Source of the DNA: Triangularia verruculosa
Lineage: Eukaryota; Ascomycota; Sordariomycetes; Sordariales; Podosporaceae
Assembly: GCA_033296885.1 (NCBI GenBank)
Contig: MU863934.1
Span: 159,911-223,910, forward strand
Length of the DNA: 64,000 nucleotides
Direction: 5' to 3'
Positions within the stretch are counted from its first letter, which is position 1. The number at the start of each line of letters is the position of its first letter. Of the stretch, positions 51,460 through 60,944 are shown one piece after another. Made by a program: the position numbers and the translations under genes. The notes under the pieces are model-generated. The model saw nothing but the letters and a program-made list of their open reading frames with translations. It did no database searches and had not been told where the DNA came from.

Positions 51460-53923
51460 TCAATTGGAAAAGATCATGCGCCCGATTTCGGCGAAGGCGT
51501 TCTTTATACCGTCTCTCCGAGCGGGATTCGTCACAATCCATATCAAGAGCCACGAAGAAAAATAAGTGACAACTGCCAGAAGGGCCATTGTGATTCCAAA
51601 CCGTATCCCTTGCCTTGGATCTTCCCAGTCAATCAAGTCGAGCGAGAATATGGCCTTGAAATAAGGAAAGTCACCTGGTCAGCTAGGTACCTAATTACAG
51701 ACTATGACACCTATGCAAACAGGCTTTAAGAACAAGTACATACCGTTACAAAACTCAGGGGAAGGTAGAAGATTGTAATTATAGTGAAAACTAGGATGTA
51801 GTGATTAAGCTGTGTTGCCCTTGTCGCTTCCTGGATGGATGCTGCGTTGAACAGCTGAGACAAGGTGAGATCGTCAGACTGTCTTCAAAAAGCGTAGTAA
51901 TTTGACCTTGTACCTCCACCGGTGAGTGCAAATGGGAAGGACTTACCGTATCGCTAAAACTTTTCAGTTCCTCTTGCTTCTTATTGATGCGAGATATCAA
52001 AGCAGTTCCAATCTTTTGCTGGTGAGAGATAACTACCTCCCAGTTTTGCCGAAATGTCTCCATCGCCGAATCTCGGGCATCGGGTGTTGAAGGAAGAAAT
52101 GTAGCGAACTCCATATTGTCCCCTTTCGAAGAGAAGTAGAGACGCTCCATGTCACTAACTATCCCGCCGAGGTCGTCCATACTCTCTTGCATCCAATCGG
52201 CAGCAATACGGAGAATCTGGATCACTGTGAAATAGAACTCTGACAGCCGGAGTTCTCGTTCGTCAATCATCATTGCACGACGGCTTGTCGGGGACAGTAT
52301 GTTGTCAAACTAGCAATAAGTTCAGTGATATGATAAACCAAAGACATGCTTGATGAACAACGAAAACCTACATCGCTACTGAGCACCTGGCTAATATGAT
52401 CAAGCAAACTCAGCCACTGTGACTCCCACAGTGGAATCAACGACTGAATCCTGAAGGTAAAAGCGGCCACCCCTGTCGCGCGGATTGATGGATGAATACC
52501 GGCAGCTTCCCACATATCCTTATCTTGTAGACTGGCAATCTTTTTTAGACCGTCTACGGAAATACTGTCTGCTAGCGTGATTAGTGAGAACACGGGAAAA
52601 TCTAGCCTCCACGTTGTCTTCAATCCGACAGAATAGCGAACCTCGACGATGTCAGCACAGCGAGCCCCGTTGTCGTCAAATAAAGTGCCCGATGACCGTT
52701 TGAAAGTGTCACCTCGTCCCCTCAGCCAATCGACAGTCGTCATGATTCGCATATGGTATTGAAAGACAAGATCATCCCGCCTTGAAGTGTTGACCGTTGA
52801 TGAGCTCGTCCTTCGGTGGTCCGAAACGCCCCAGAGATGTCGACTCAAATCCCAGTTCCCTTTGAACTGCGTCAGAAAGTACTCCGCAAGCCGCTTTCTC
52901 GAGAAAGCTAAGGCACTGTTCTCGCCATCTTTGTCCAGGTCCGAGTCGTAACACAACTTGAGGGCAGCGATGGAAAGCATCGTGTCATCACGAATGCCGT
53001 TGAGTCCAAATTTCCTACTCGCGTGTAACCATCCCACAGTAAGTTGACTGATCGATTATAGGTAGGGAGGTGACCACATAAAATGTAGTTACTCACCATT
53101 CCCTCCCAAAGTATTGTCCGGCCCAAGGCGGAGATGAGGGCTGGCTCTTGCGGTCCTCTAGACGCTATCGAATCATTAACTTTAAATCGCCAATAACGGG
53201 CGGGCCGCAATCGTGGCCACCCACAATGTGCTCTGTAATCTCAGTTGGCGGTACATAGCGTTGGTCAGATTGATGTCGGTTCGATTCATGAGAGGGGACA
53301 CGGACAGCGGAGCCCCTGGTGCTATGAGCTGTTTCGGTGTGCGGCTCAACCGGCTCAACCTGACTCAGATACCCATCTTCATCGTATCCAAACTCTTCGT
53401 AATTCACATATGCTCCATTCTGACTGGCATCTTTGTCGATTTTCCATGACAGCGCTTTGGCCAGCCCAGTTGCGCCGGCGAGATCGTGCCTCACCACAGC
53501 CGGCTCTGGGAGGCTGAAGTGAATGAAGAGATCTCGCCAGATACCCGATAAGAAATCCCATTGTGTAGGGAGCTGTCGAAGCTGGTAATCGATCGTCCAT
53601 CGACTGTCATAGTGCCCCTTCTGGGGACCCGCCTGTTTCACGGGGAGCAGCTCACGGGGGATCGGGACAGACACATGTTTGGCTATTGCCACCAACAGTT
53701 TCTGAATTGCTGCCAGGTGGTCCAAGCTTGCCTGCTCTTGGCTTGGATTTAGGATATCGGCATCTTCGCGCTGTGTCGGCTCTCGTCGCGGCGCTTCAAG
53801 TTGATGATCGGCCATGATCTCACTTACTATACTGTTGGTGCTGTCAGACGATGAAAGGAGGAAGTAAGGTTCGTAGATATCCTGTCTCACACTGGGATCG
53901 GCTGATTTATTGGCGTGGCTCAC
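51460..53923 (-). CDS. CorA-like membrane protein (fungal type)
   Basis: Six exons: 53225-53923, 53097-53164, 52372-53047, 51947-52309, 51744-51854 and 51460-51654; every junction is in phase and gives 703 aa. An alternative start at 53815 (MADHQLEAP) is possible. The N-terminal half is acidic and disordered, then a globular part (WAGQYFGRECQLTVGWLHASRKFGLNGIRDDTMLS, VEVRYSVGLKTTWRL) and helices (ERELRLSEFYFTVIQILRIAADWM, INKKQEELKSFSDTV). The CorA-like end follows: LFNAASIQEATRATQLNHYILVFTIITIFYLPLSFVT, AIFSLDLIDWEDP and a second membrane helix FGITMALLAVVTYFSSWLLIWIV. The GMN motif of true Mg2+ channels is absent, as is usual for this fungal group, so ion transport is uncertain. Such proteins are numerous and variable in ascomycetes. 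Confidence 0.85.
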
Positions 53924-54688
53924 AACAATATTATATTAGAAGGTCATCAGAGCCCAACTGCCACTGTGGCGTCAGTTATTACTGCCTAACCAATTTCAAC
54001 CTGCCAATCGCTTAACATCGCTGGCAGAAGCCCGTCAGAGCCTTGATGAACCTCTCGAAACCCTGTCGACTGCGTGGAAATCGATGCAAGTCGTCATGCC
54101 CCACTGCAGCATTATTTTGGCGCTCCCTACAAACATTTACTGTACAACAATCGCACACATCGCTCATCTCTTGGAGAAACAAAACCTGAACGAGAGGCTC
54201 AAGCTACAACATAGAAATCATGGGCGCTATCCTAAAACGCTCGGCGGCGATACTACTGCTACAACAAAGTGACACGCTGGTTTCCATTCCAAAACATCAG
54301 CGTCTCAAGGCCAATGGATCGATTAGCACGCAGGGGCTGACGTGTCCACGCGGTTCGTGGATCACCCTCTTCATGGCAGCTATCCGACACATTGAACTGC
54401 AGGAATAACAGCCTCTCTGCTTCTTTCGTATTGCATACCACACATTTCACGCCAAGCTCCTCACCTCTGGCCTCAACAATCTCTAGGGGTCTCAAGGGGA
54501 CACAGTCTTGGCAACCAGTGGAGACCCAGCCCGGCCCGCAGCGAGGGAGCTGTGTGATACAAGGCTGGACCCTGCAGACCCGACCCCGCCTTCAACCACA
54601 TCCCATCCTCGAATGAACAGCATTATTTCCGACAGCAACTCTCACCCACCCAAGCATCATTCTTTTTGACCCTCGCGATCTCTCCAAC
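53924..54688. other. Divergent promoter region (0.76 kb)
   Basis: Upstream of both the CorA-like gene and the cyclic phosphodiesterase. Several short frames (about 60-88 codons) have no recognisable content. Confidence 0.5.
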
Positions 54689-55415
54689 ATGCCCGGCTCC
54701 TCCCTCTGGCTGCTCCCACCTCCAACCCACCCCCTCTTCCCAATCCTCACCAAGCTCATCAGCTCGACCCTCCCAGCCAAATTCCCCTCTGAAGCCGCCT
54801 CCTCCCCCAAAGTTACCCCCCACTTCTTCTCCCCACACATGACCTTGACAAGCGACATCTCTCCCTCTGTTTACGGCTCCGATCCCCAAGCCTGGCTCGA
54901 CTCCCTCCCCTTCCCATCCGTCGACAAGGTCAGAGTTCGTTTCGGCAAAGTCAAGAGCCAGGATTTCTTCTACAGGAGGTGTTACATCTCTGTCGGGTAC
55001 GAGGACGTCGAAGAGATTACTGGAGTGGCGAGGGCAAGGGGGGTGTATGGCGAGCATGATCAACAGGGTGAGAAGACGAAGGAATGGCTTGAGTGGTGGA
55101 GAAAGGAGTCTGGGCCGCATGTTAGCCTGATGTAGTAAGTCCGCGTTGGAGCGTGTGATTATCGATGGTTCCAGGAAATGGAAAGGTGACTGACATGGAC
55201 GTGCGCGCAACAGTGGCGACGTACCGATTACCGAAGAGAAAATGAGGGAGATTGGCCAGGTGGTAGCGAGTGCAGGGGTGACTTTGCCGGAGGATGAACA
55301 GATCACGAAGGAGGAGAGAAAAGGACATGATGGCTGGGAAGGGGGCGTGGTTTGGCTGGTACCCTCGGACGGACCAATCGAGGACTGGAAGCCGATTGCA
55401 GTTAGGGAACTATAA
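54689..55415 (+). CDS. CPD1: 2',3'-cyclic phosphodiesterase, CPD1 type (2H phosphoesterase)
   Basis: Two exons, 54689-55134 and 55214-55415, joined in phase; 215 aa. The protein has the two H-x-T/S-x motifs of the 2H superfamily: HMTL (residues 50-53) and HVSLMYGD (144-151). Other family landmarks are SSLWLLPPP at the start, CYISVGY in the middle, and VVWLVPSDGPIEDWKPIA at the end. Yeast Cpd1 converts ADP-ribose 1'',2''-cyclic phosphate to the 1''-phosphate, a product of the tRNA splicing pathway; a cytosolic role is likely. Length matches the family. Splicing is supported because the second motif lies just before the intron and the C-terminal strand follows it. Confidence 0.85.
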
Positions 55416-55931
55416 CGCAGCATATCAGTCAGTTTCAGAGTCGTCAATTGGGGGTCCTGACGCATGCACTATTGTCAAACGGATTTAGGTGGTGACTGAC
55501 ACCCCTCAACGATGAATATAAACCACGTTGACAAAGATGAGGAGGGTATTCATACCGTTTGCAGGTACCGTTCGCAAGGACTGGTCTTTTCGCGATCTCA
55601 CGTGGTGTAATCTGAATGTTTTGAAACACTGAAAGTCATGAGCATCGGAGGGGCGCGTGGTTGTGGTTATAGCTCATGATCTGACAAACCGGAAGTGGAA
55701 TAATCTCGACACGAGCCGCAAGTGAGGAAGACTATGTGGGTGACCGAGACTCAGATGGTCCATCGAGCTCTGACTTTATAACCACACAGTCCCTGTCTTC
55801 AGTGTTCTTGCTGCCTTGGTCAACACATCAACTCGACAACATCATTCAACTCCGCTACAGTACAACCAACATCCGCACAGTGGCATTATTATTTTCGGCT
55901 GACAACATATTATCGAACTACACGCATAACT
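55416..55931. other. Intergenic (0.5 kb)
   Basis: 3' flank of CPD1 and promoter of the C2H2 gene. Nothing else recognised. Confidence 0.5.
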
Positions 55932-56978
55932 ATGAACAAAAGCTACAGGTGTAGGTATTGCTTGGAACGTTTCCCGAATCCAGCACAATGCCGGGAGCAT
56001 GAAGGAAAAGAGCACCCAGATCGAAAAGTGGACATAAGCGGCCGGAGAAAGAAGGCCACAGACCAGCAAAAGGACACAGAGAAGCAACCTAAGCCCCCGG
56101 GCTGGTCGATTTTCTATTCCAACCTCCCATTCAAATGCATCCAGTACCCTCGTCACGAGATGGTCGAGAGAGATTTTGGACGGTATGACGATCTTTTTGG
56201 CCACTTTGAGCAGCACCACCCCGGTGTCGATCCTCCACCGTTCCACTCATTTGACACCAGAGTTCCCAATACTGGGAATTATCACCCGGCCAACTTCCAG
56301 CAGCAGAATACACCGCAGGGGCAGCTTGGCCCTGGCCCGCTCCCGTTGGTTCCTCAGAGCCAGATACCTCGTCAGCCGCAGCTCTTTGATCAACCGCGAG
56401 TACCTCCTCAGGCCCAGTATCTCTCTCTGTCCGGACAAACCCAGGTTTATGCGCACGCTTACCAGCCGCAACCAGGGCATCCAGTTCAGCAAGGGCAGCC
56501 ACAGCCAGTACCCCAACCTCAAGACAGTCAGCAACAGCCAGGATATCAGCGGGGATATCAACCTCAACATGGTCAGCAACAGCAACCTCAGTACCAACAG
56601 CAGCAGGGGTATCAGGCTCCATACGATCAGCAACAGCCAGGCTATGCTCACCACGGCCAGCGACAGCCAGGCTTTCAGCTCCAATACGGCCAGCAACAGC
56701 CAGGCTATCAATCCCAACATGGACAGCCACAACAAAGTTCAGGTTATCGATCTCCATTTCAATATGGGCAGGCAGACCCCGGCTTGGCCTCCCTTCGACC
56801 CCGCATGATGAACCAATCCCATGGACAACCTGGAACTTCCCCGGCTATACCTCCCATTCACGCTAGACAGCCAGGCCCCGGCTTGGCCCCCGTTCGATTC
56901 AACATCATAGACCAACCCCATAGACAATCTGCAACTTCCACGCCCTTGCCGCCCATGCAATCTAGACAGCCAGACTAG
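55932..56978 (+). CDS. C2H2-type protein with Gln/Pro/Gly/Tyr repeat tail
   Basis: Single exon, 348 aa. An N-terminal C2H2 finger is clear (CRYCLERFPNPAQCREHEGKEH), followed by a basic linker and a possible second, degenerate zinc site (FKCIQYPRHEM, LFGHFEQHHPG). From about residue 120 the protein is Q/P/G/Y-rich with imperfect copies of YGQQQPGYQ-like units, a low-complexity composition of the kind found in prion-like and phase-separating proteins. Two longer repeats follow (PGLASLRPRMMNQSHGQPGTS and PGLAPVRFNIIDQPHRQSATS). The frame then meets TAG at 56976-56978, but the same frame continues for 60 codons to a TGA at 57156-57158 and starts with what looks like a third copy of that repeat (PALPRLWPHLMN). 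The true end may therefore be 57158. Confidence 0.7.
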   Translation: MNKSYRCRYCLERFPNPAQCREHEGKEHPDRKVDISGRRKKATDQQKDTEKQPKPPGWSIFYSNLPFKCIQYPRHEMVERDFGRYDDLFGHFEQHHPGVDPPPFHSFDTRVPNTGNYHPANFQQQNTPQGQLGPGPLPLVPQSQIPRQPQLFDQPRVPPQAQYLSLSGQTQVYAHAYQPQPGHPVQQGQPQPVPQPQDSQQQPGYQRGYQPQHGQQQQPQYQQQQGYQAPYDQQQPGYAHHGQRQPGFQLQYGQQQPGYQSQHGQPQQSSGYRSPFQYGQADPGLASLRPRMMNQSHGQPGTSPAIPPIHARQPGPGLAPVRFNIIDQPHRQSATSTPLPPMQSRQPD

Positions 56979-57158
56979 CCGGCCTTGCCGCGCCTTTGGC
57001 CTCACTTGATGAACCCACCCCAACCAGCGCCTGGCGGTGGGGGAGGTACGCCTTCTATCGATTCCCGGCATGGGGAGGATCAACAGCAGGGAGGCACAGG
57101 AAGCGGACAGGGAGGTAGATCTGGCGGGGAAAGTGGCAGTGGCAGTGGCAGTGGTTGA

Positions 57159-58130
57159 TCAACCCAGCAAGTAACCTCTCTCAACGATGGGAGCTTGCAG
57201 GGTAATGTAGGGCGGCGGCGTTTTCTTTGGACTCTTCTTTTGGTAGTACTGGAGGTGCCTGGTAGGCTCGATGCCTAGAAGAGCAAACTGGTGTGGTTCA
57301 TGCTTACTAGGTAGACAGCCTTGCATTCGTGCTGGTAGCAGAGGACTTTGACATAACATTTTTCGGACTGGGAGGGCTGGCACCACCCAACATCAAGTTG
57401 ATAGCGACAAGGGATTGCGAGAATGAAAACTAAAATCCCAAGAGGAGAACAGAATGTGCCGAGCTTTTGAAGCTCTTAGACAGCATACCTTAGGGTAGTA
57501 GAATAGACTTGTACTTGGATTTTGAAGAAAAGAATGACTCGCTAAAATCGATGTACCGAGTTTGAACTTAGAATCCGCGTTCCATGTCAGCAAAAGGTTC
57601 AGAACATCTTCTTCCCAGCAGACTGTTGATTTGGTGACTCTGCGTGAAGTATCAAGTCACCTTCACAATTGCTGAAGCTCCGGTCCAAACACTTCTGGGT
57701 ACTTGAATCCTTGAATCAAAGTTGAACTGTTGCAAAGAGAACTCCGCATTGGTGACTGCCTTACCTGACTATTGCCGGCATTGAACACATGACCTCAATG
57801 TGTTGTGTGGTTTGACGAAGGTACCTCTACCTTATCGAATGCAGAGTGGCGCTGTGGCCAAAGCTACCAGACTTCGGTGACGGTCACCGGGTCTCTGACG
57901 CACAATGGCGTATCGACAGGTGCTTCGAAGCCAAATCGAGCAAAATGTTGTTTCGTCCATCAAAATTCTCTGCCGGCGTAAAAACCTGACGTTTCATACT
58001 CCTCTGCAACGGCCACACAATCTTCACCGTTCGCCAAATTCCAAACAGAGTTTCCGGCCACTTCCAACAGACTTATAGGTTCCAGACTTGATTCCACATA
58101 CCGACATCTGCCAAGGCCCCAGCAGCCAAG
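57159..58130. other. Intergenic (0.97 kb)
   Basis: 3' flank of the C2H2 gene and promoter of the metallophosphoesterase; an aaggtacctc word lies near 57819. No coding feature recognised. Confidence 0.5.
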
Positions 58131-59303
58131 ATGGAGGGCCACGTCAAGACCAAATTCTTCATCCTCGCAGACACGCACTGCTACGGACCCGACAAGTTCA
58201 AGGTCCCAGATATCCCAGTCGATGTCGCCATCCATTGCGGCGATCTCACTGAGGGCTCCAAACTAGCCGAGTTCCACACAGCCCTAGACATCCTCCGGGA
58301 GATAAACGCCCCCCTAAAGCTCGTGATCGCCGGGAACCACGATTTCACCCTCGACACCCAGGCCTTTAGCAGAAAGCTCCAATCCGGTCTAGGCGCTTTC
58401 AAAGATCCGGAAGAGGTGATTGAGACAGTATACGGCACCCCAGGAGAGGCTCGCTACCTCATCGACTCGCACAAAGACGATGGCATCGTTTTTCTTGACG
58501 AAGGCACTCACGTCTTCACTCTGGAAAACGGCGCCAACCTGACAGTATACGCCAGCCCCTTCACCCCCTCCCGGGACATGGACAAGGGCTTCACCTACAA
58601 ACGGCGCGATGGCCACAAGTTCAACATCCCCGATTACGGCGTCGACATCGTCATGACCCACGGCCCCCCGAGAAACATACTCGACACAGATTACATGCAC
58701 ACTCCTGCCGGCTGCAGCGGTCTCTACCAAGCCGTCGCGAAAGTTCGCCCCCGGATGCATTGCTTCGGCCACATCCACGAGGCCTGGGGCGCCAAGTTGG
58801 TCAGTTGGCGGAAGTACGGATTTCCAATTTTCAACGGGTGGGTCATGGACGGCCAAGCCACTGTAGAAATCGACACCCTCTCCACCGCTCTCCCAGGTTT
58901 CAAGGACTGCGAGCTTGAGGTTCAGATCAAAGCAGTTCGTCTGTTAGAACTGAGGGAGGCCGGGTACATCGAAACGAGTCATAGCAAGATTGCCGGGGAT
59001 GCCCACCCGGTTGAACCTGGCCGCAACACACTCTTCGTCAACGCCGCCGTCACGCCCTACGGGAGAAAGCAGAATCAGCTGCCCTGGGTGGTTGAGATCG
59101 ACCTTCCTGTCTCCAAGGAAGCCTGCAGGACTGAAGCGACGACCAAGGCAGGGACCGGCGGGAATAGCGAAGGAAGCATGGAAGAGATACCGGTGGCAGT
59201 TGTGAAGATGGATCTTGACTGCCTGCCCTCGTCTGCCGCCATGAACGAGTTGAACAAGTTGAACGACAGGTTGGCCCGGATGTCTATTAAATCGGCGGCC
59301 TGA
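58131..59303 (+). CDS. Calcineurin-like metallophosphoesterase (MPPED-like)
   Basis: Single exon, 390 aa. All metal-binding motifs of the calcineurin-like fold are present in order: FFILADTH (DxH), IHCGDLTEGS (GDxxxx), VIAGNHDFT (GNHD), MTHGPPRNILD (the H of block IV) and CFGHIHEAWG (GHxH). This is the metallophosphoesterase domain-containing family related to human MPPED1/2, which show phosphodiesterase activity in vitro; the natural substrate is unknown. The C-terminal 100 residues are family-specific or disordered, with the sequence MNELNKLNDRLARMSI at the end. No signal peptide or membrane segment. The start MEGHVKTKFF precedes the first strand closely and is credible. Confidence 0.9.
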   Translation: MEGHVKTKFFILADTHCYGPDKFKVPDIPVDVAIHCGDLTEGSKLAEFHTALDILREINAPLKLVIAGNHDFTLDTQAFSRKLQSGLGAFKDPEEVIETVYGTPGEARYLIDSHKDDGIVFLDEGTHVFTLENGANLTVYASPFTPSRDMDKGFTYKRRDGHKFNIPDYGVDIVMTHGPPRNILDTDYMHTPAGCSGLYQAVAKVRPRMHCFGHIHEAWGAKLVSWRKYGFPIFNGWVMDGQATVEIDTLSTALPGFKDCELEVQIKAVRLLELREAGYIETSHSKIAGDAHPVEPGRNTLFVNAAVTPYGRKQNQLPWVVEIDLPVSKEACRTEATTKAGTGGNSEGSMEEIPVAVVKMDLDCLPSSAAMNELNKLNDRLARMSIKSAA

Positions 59304-59905
59304 ATATAAAAATGGTTATAGATAGTTCTTGGACAAAGATGCAAAAACAGTTGATTGGTCGTCCCCAACACACCCACACATCTTTCGTCATCGGCCGCCC
59401 CCTCGGGTGTCGGGACCGAGGTGCACAAGTGAAACATTGGGTCCGCGTAAGCTTCTTCTTCATTTCTCAGCTTTTAGCTTCGGGACCGTCTTCATCCCAC
59501 CTGCATCCAGCGCAGTTTCCAAACCGCCTCCCCCCGTTCCTGTCCGTAGTCCCTAACTAGCACCACCCAAAATGCAGGAAGTCTCTCCAACCAAAGTTTG
59601 CGCCGGGCCATTTTGACGAAGGCGTCGGCGATCGGCCTTCACACACACCGACCGAGGGACGCGTCTGATGGTTGCCAGGTCGCAGAACACATACATGCAT
59701 TTCACAACATGCCCCTTATTGCGTAATTCTTCCTGTCTGTCTCGGCGATTGATATAACTTCTGCATTTGTAGTGTGTGTGTGGCTTTTCTTGGGTCCTTC
59801 CACGTTCTCTCCCTTCCTTGCCCTCCTTTTCCCTCTTTCCCTCCCCCCCCTTTTGTTTTTCTTCGTCTTGTTTCTTTTTCTTTTGCTCTACATCCTCGGT
59901 CAGAG
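59304..59905. other. Intergenic (0.6 kb)
   Basis: 3' flank of the phosphoesterase; the last about 110 bp before the next gene (59790-59895) are an almost pure pyrimidine tract on the plus strand, a common feature of fungal transcription start regions. Confidence 0.55.
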
Positions 59906-60764
59906 ATGTCGAGGATACCCAATATGCATCCAAAAACGCTCTGGTTGTGGGTAGCCACCCTGGCAGCAACAACCGTCCGCGCGCAGAATTACTACGGCGG
60001 GAATCCCAGCGGTAACAACGGTGATGGTTCCAACGGGTCCGGCTCGTCCGGCTCCAACAGTTTCGGCAACTTCAACAATGGCGCCGGCTTCGACATCGAC
60101 GCCGCCATGCGCGCCCGCGCGATTCACGGTATCCTCGCCGCCGTGTCGATGGCGATCCTATTCCCCTCCGGCTCGATCCTCATGCGGGTGATCCCCGGCC
60201 GGTTCGCGATTTGGGCGCACGGCATCGCGCAGGCTGTGGCGCTGGTGGTGTACATCGCCGCCGTCGGGCTAGGCCTGCACCTTGTCCGGGAGGTGTCCGG
60301 GGCAAGATTTAACAGCAACGGAGGTGACATGGTATGTCTCCCTCTCTCTCTACATCGACCGTCGGGGTGGCAGCGGCTAATACGAGGGGCAGTTTTCCGA
60401 CCCGGATAGGAGTTACCATCCCATCATTGGTATCGTCGTGTTGGTCTGCCTGCTGTTGCAACCGCTCTTCGGGTTCATCCACCACGCCAAGTTCAAACGG
60501 CTGCAGACGAGACAGATGTGGTCGTATCTCCACTTGTTCAACGGCCGGATCTTCATCACTCTCGGTATGGCGAACGGCGGGCTTGGGCTGTGGATGGCGG
60601 GCGCGAGCAAAGAGCTCAAGACGGCGTATGTCGCTGTGGCGGCGGTGATGTGGGTTCTCTGGATGCTTTCCGCGGCGTACGGCGAGTGGAGGAGGTGGAA
60701 GGCGAACCGTCTGGGGTACCCGCCAAGAAATAAAAAGCTGCATGATGGTGAGGTTCCTTTCTAG
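59906..60764 (+). CDS. Cytochrome b561-type membrane protein
   Basis: Two exons, 59906-60331 and 60393-60764, with a 61-nt intron; 265 aa. ATGs at 59906 and 59924 are both possible; the second (MHPKTLWLWVATLAATTVRA) starts directly with a signal peptide. A Gly/Asn/Ser-rich linker follows, then the cytochrome b561 domain. Its helices carry conserved histidines in RAIHGILAAVS, WAHGIAQAVALV, YHPIIGIVVLV and YLHLFNGRIFIT, which would bind two b-type haems. A helix with LKTAYVAVAAVMWVLWM and a basic tail close the protein. The family moves electrons across membranes (ferric or ascorbate-linked reductases); no DOMON domain is fused. The electron donor is unknown. Confidence 0.9.
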
Positions 60765-60944
60765 AGCTCTTTTTAGCGGGTGGCAGCAGTGTGTGTCATG
60801 TGGGAGGGCGATCTGATGTGAATTTAACGGCGCAAGATAAAACTGGGGAAAACAATATGCCGGAGGAATGAAATACCATATTTGCCGTTTGCATCAAGAT
60901 ACCTAGAGTCGAAGATAGCGCTGAATAATCCAAAATTGCTGTGT
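60765..60944. other. Short convergent intergenic segment
   Basis: About 180 bp between the 3' ends of the cytochrome b561 gene (plus) and the next gene (minus). Confidence 0.5.

Noticed and set aside
53270..53300. tRNA B-box-like string ggttcgattc
   Set aside because: No acceptor stem or A box at the right distance, and it lies within a coding exon.
54623..55465. 280-codon minus-strand frame antisense to the cyclic phosphodiesterase
   Set aside because: Overlaps the well-supported CPD1 gene; no conserved motif.
56131..56757. Minus- and alternate-frame open frames within the C2H2 repeat tail
   Set aside because: Products of the CAG-rich repeat read in other frames.
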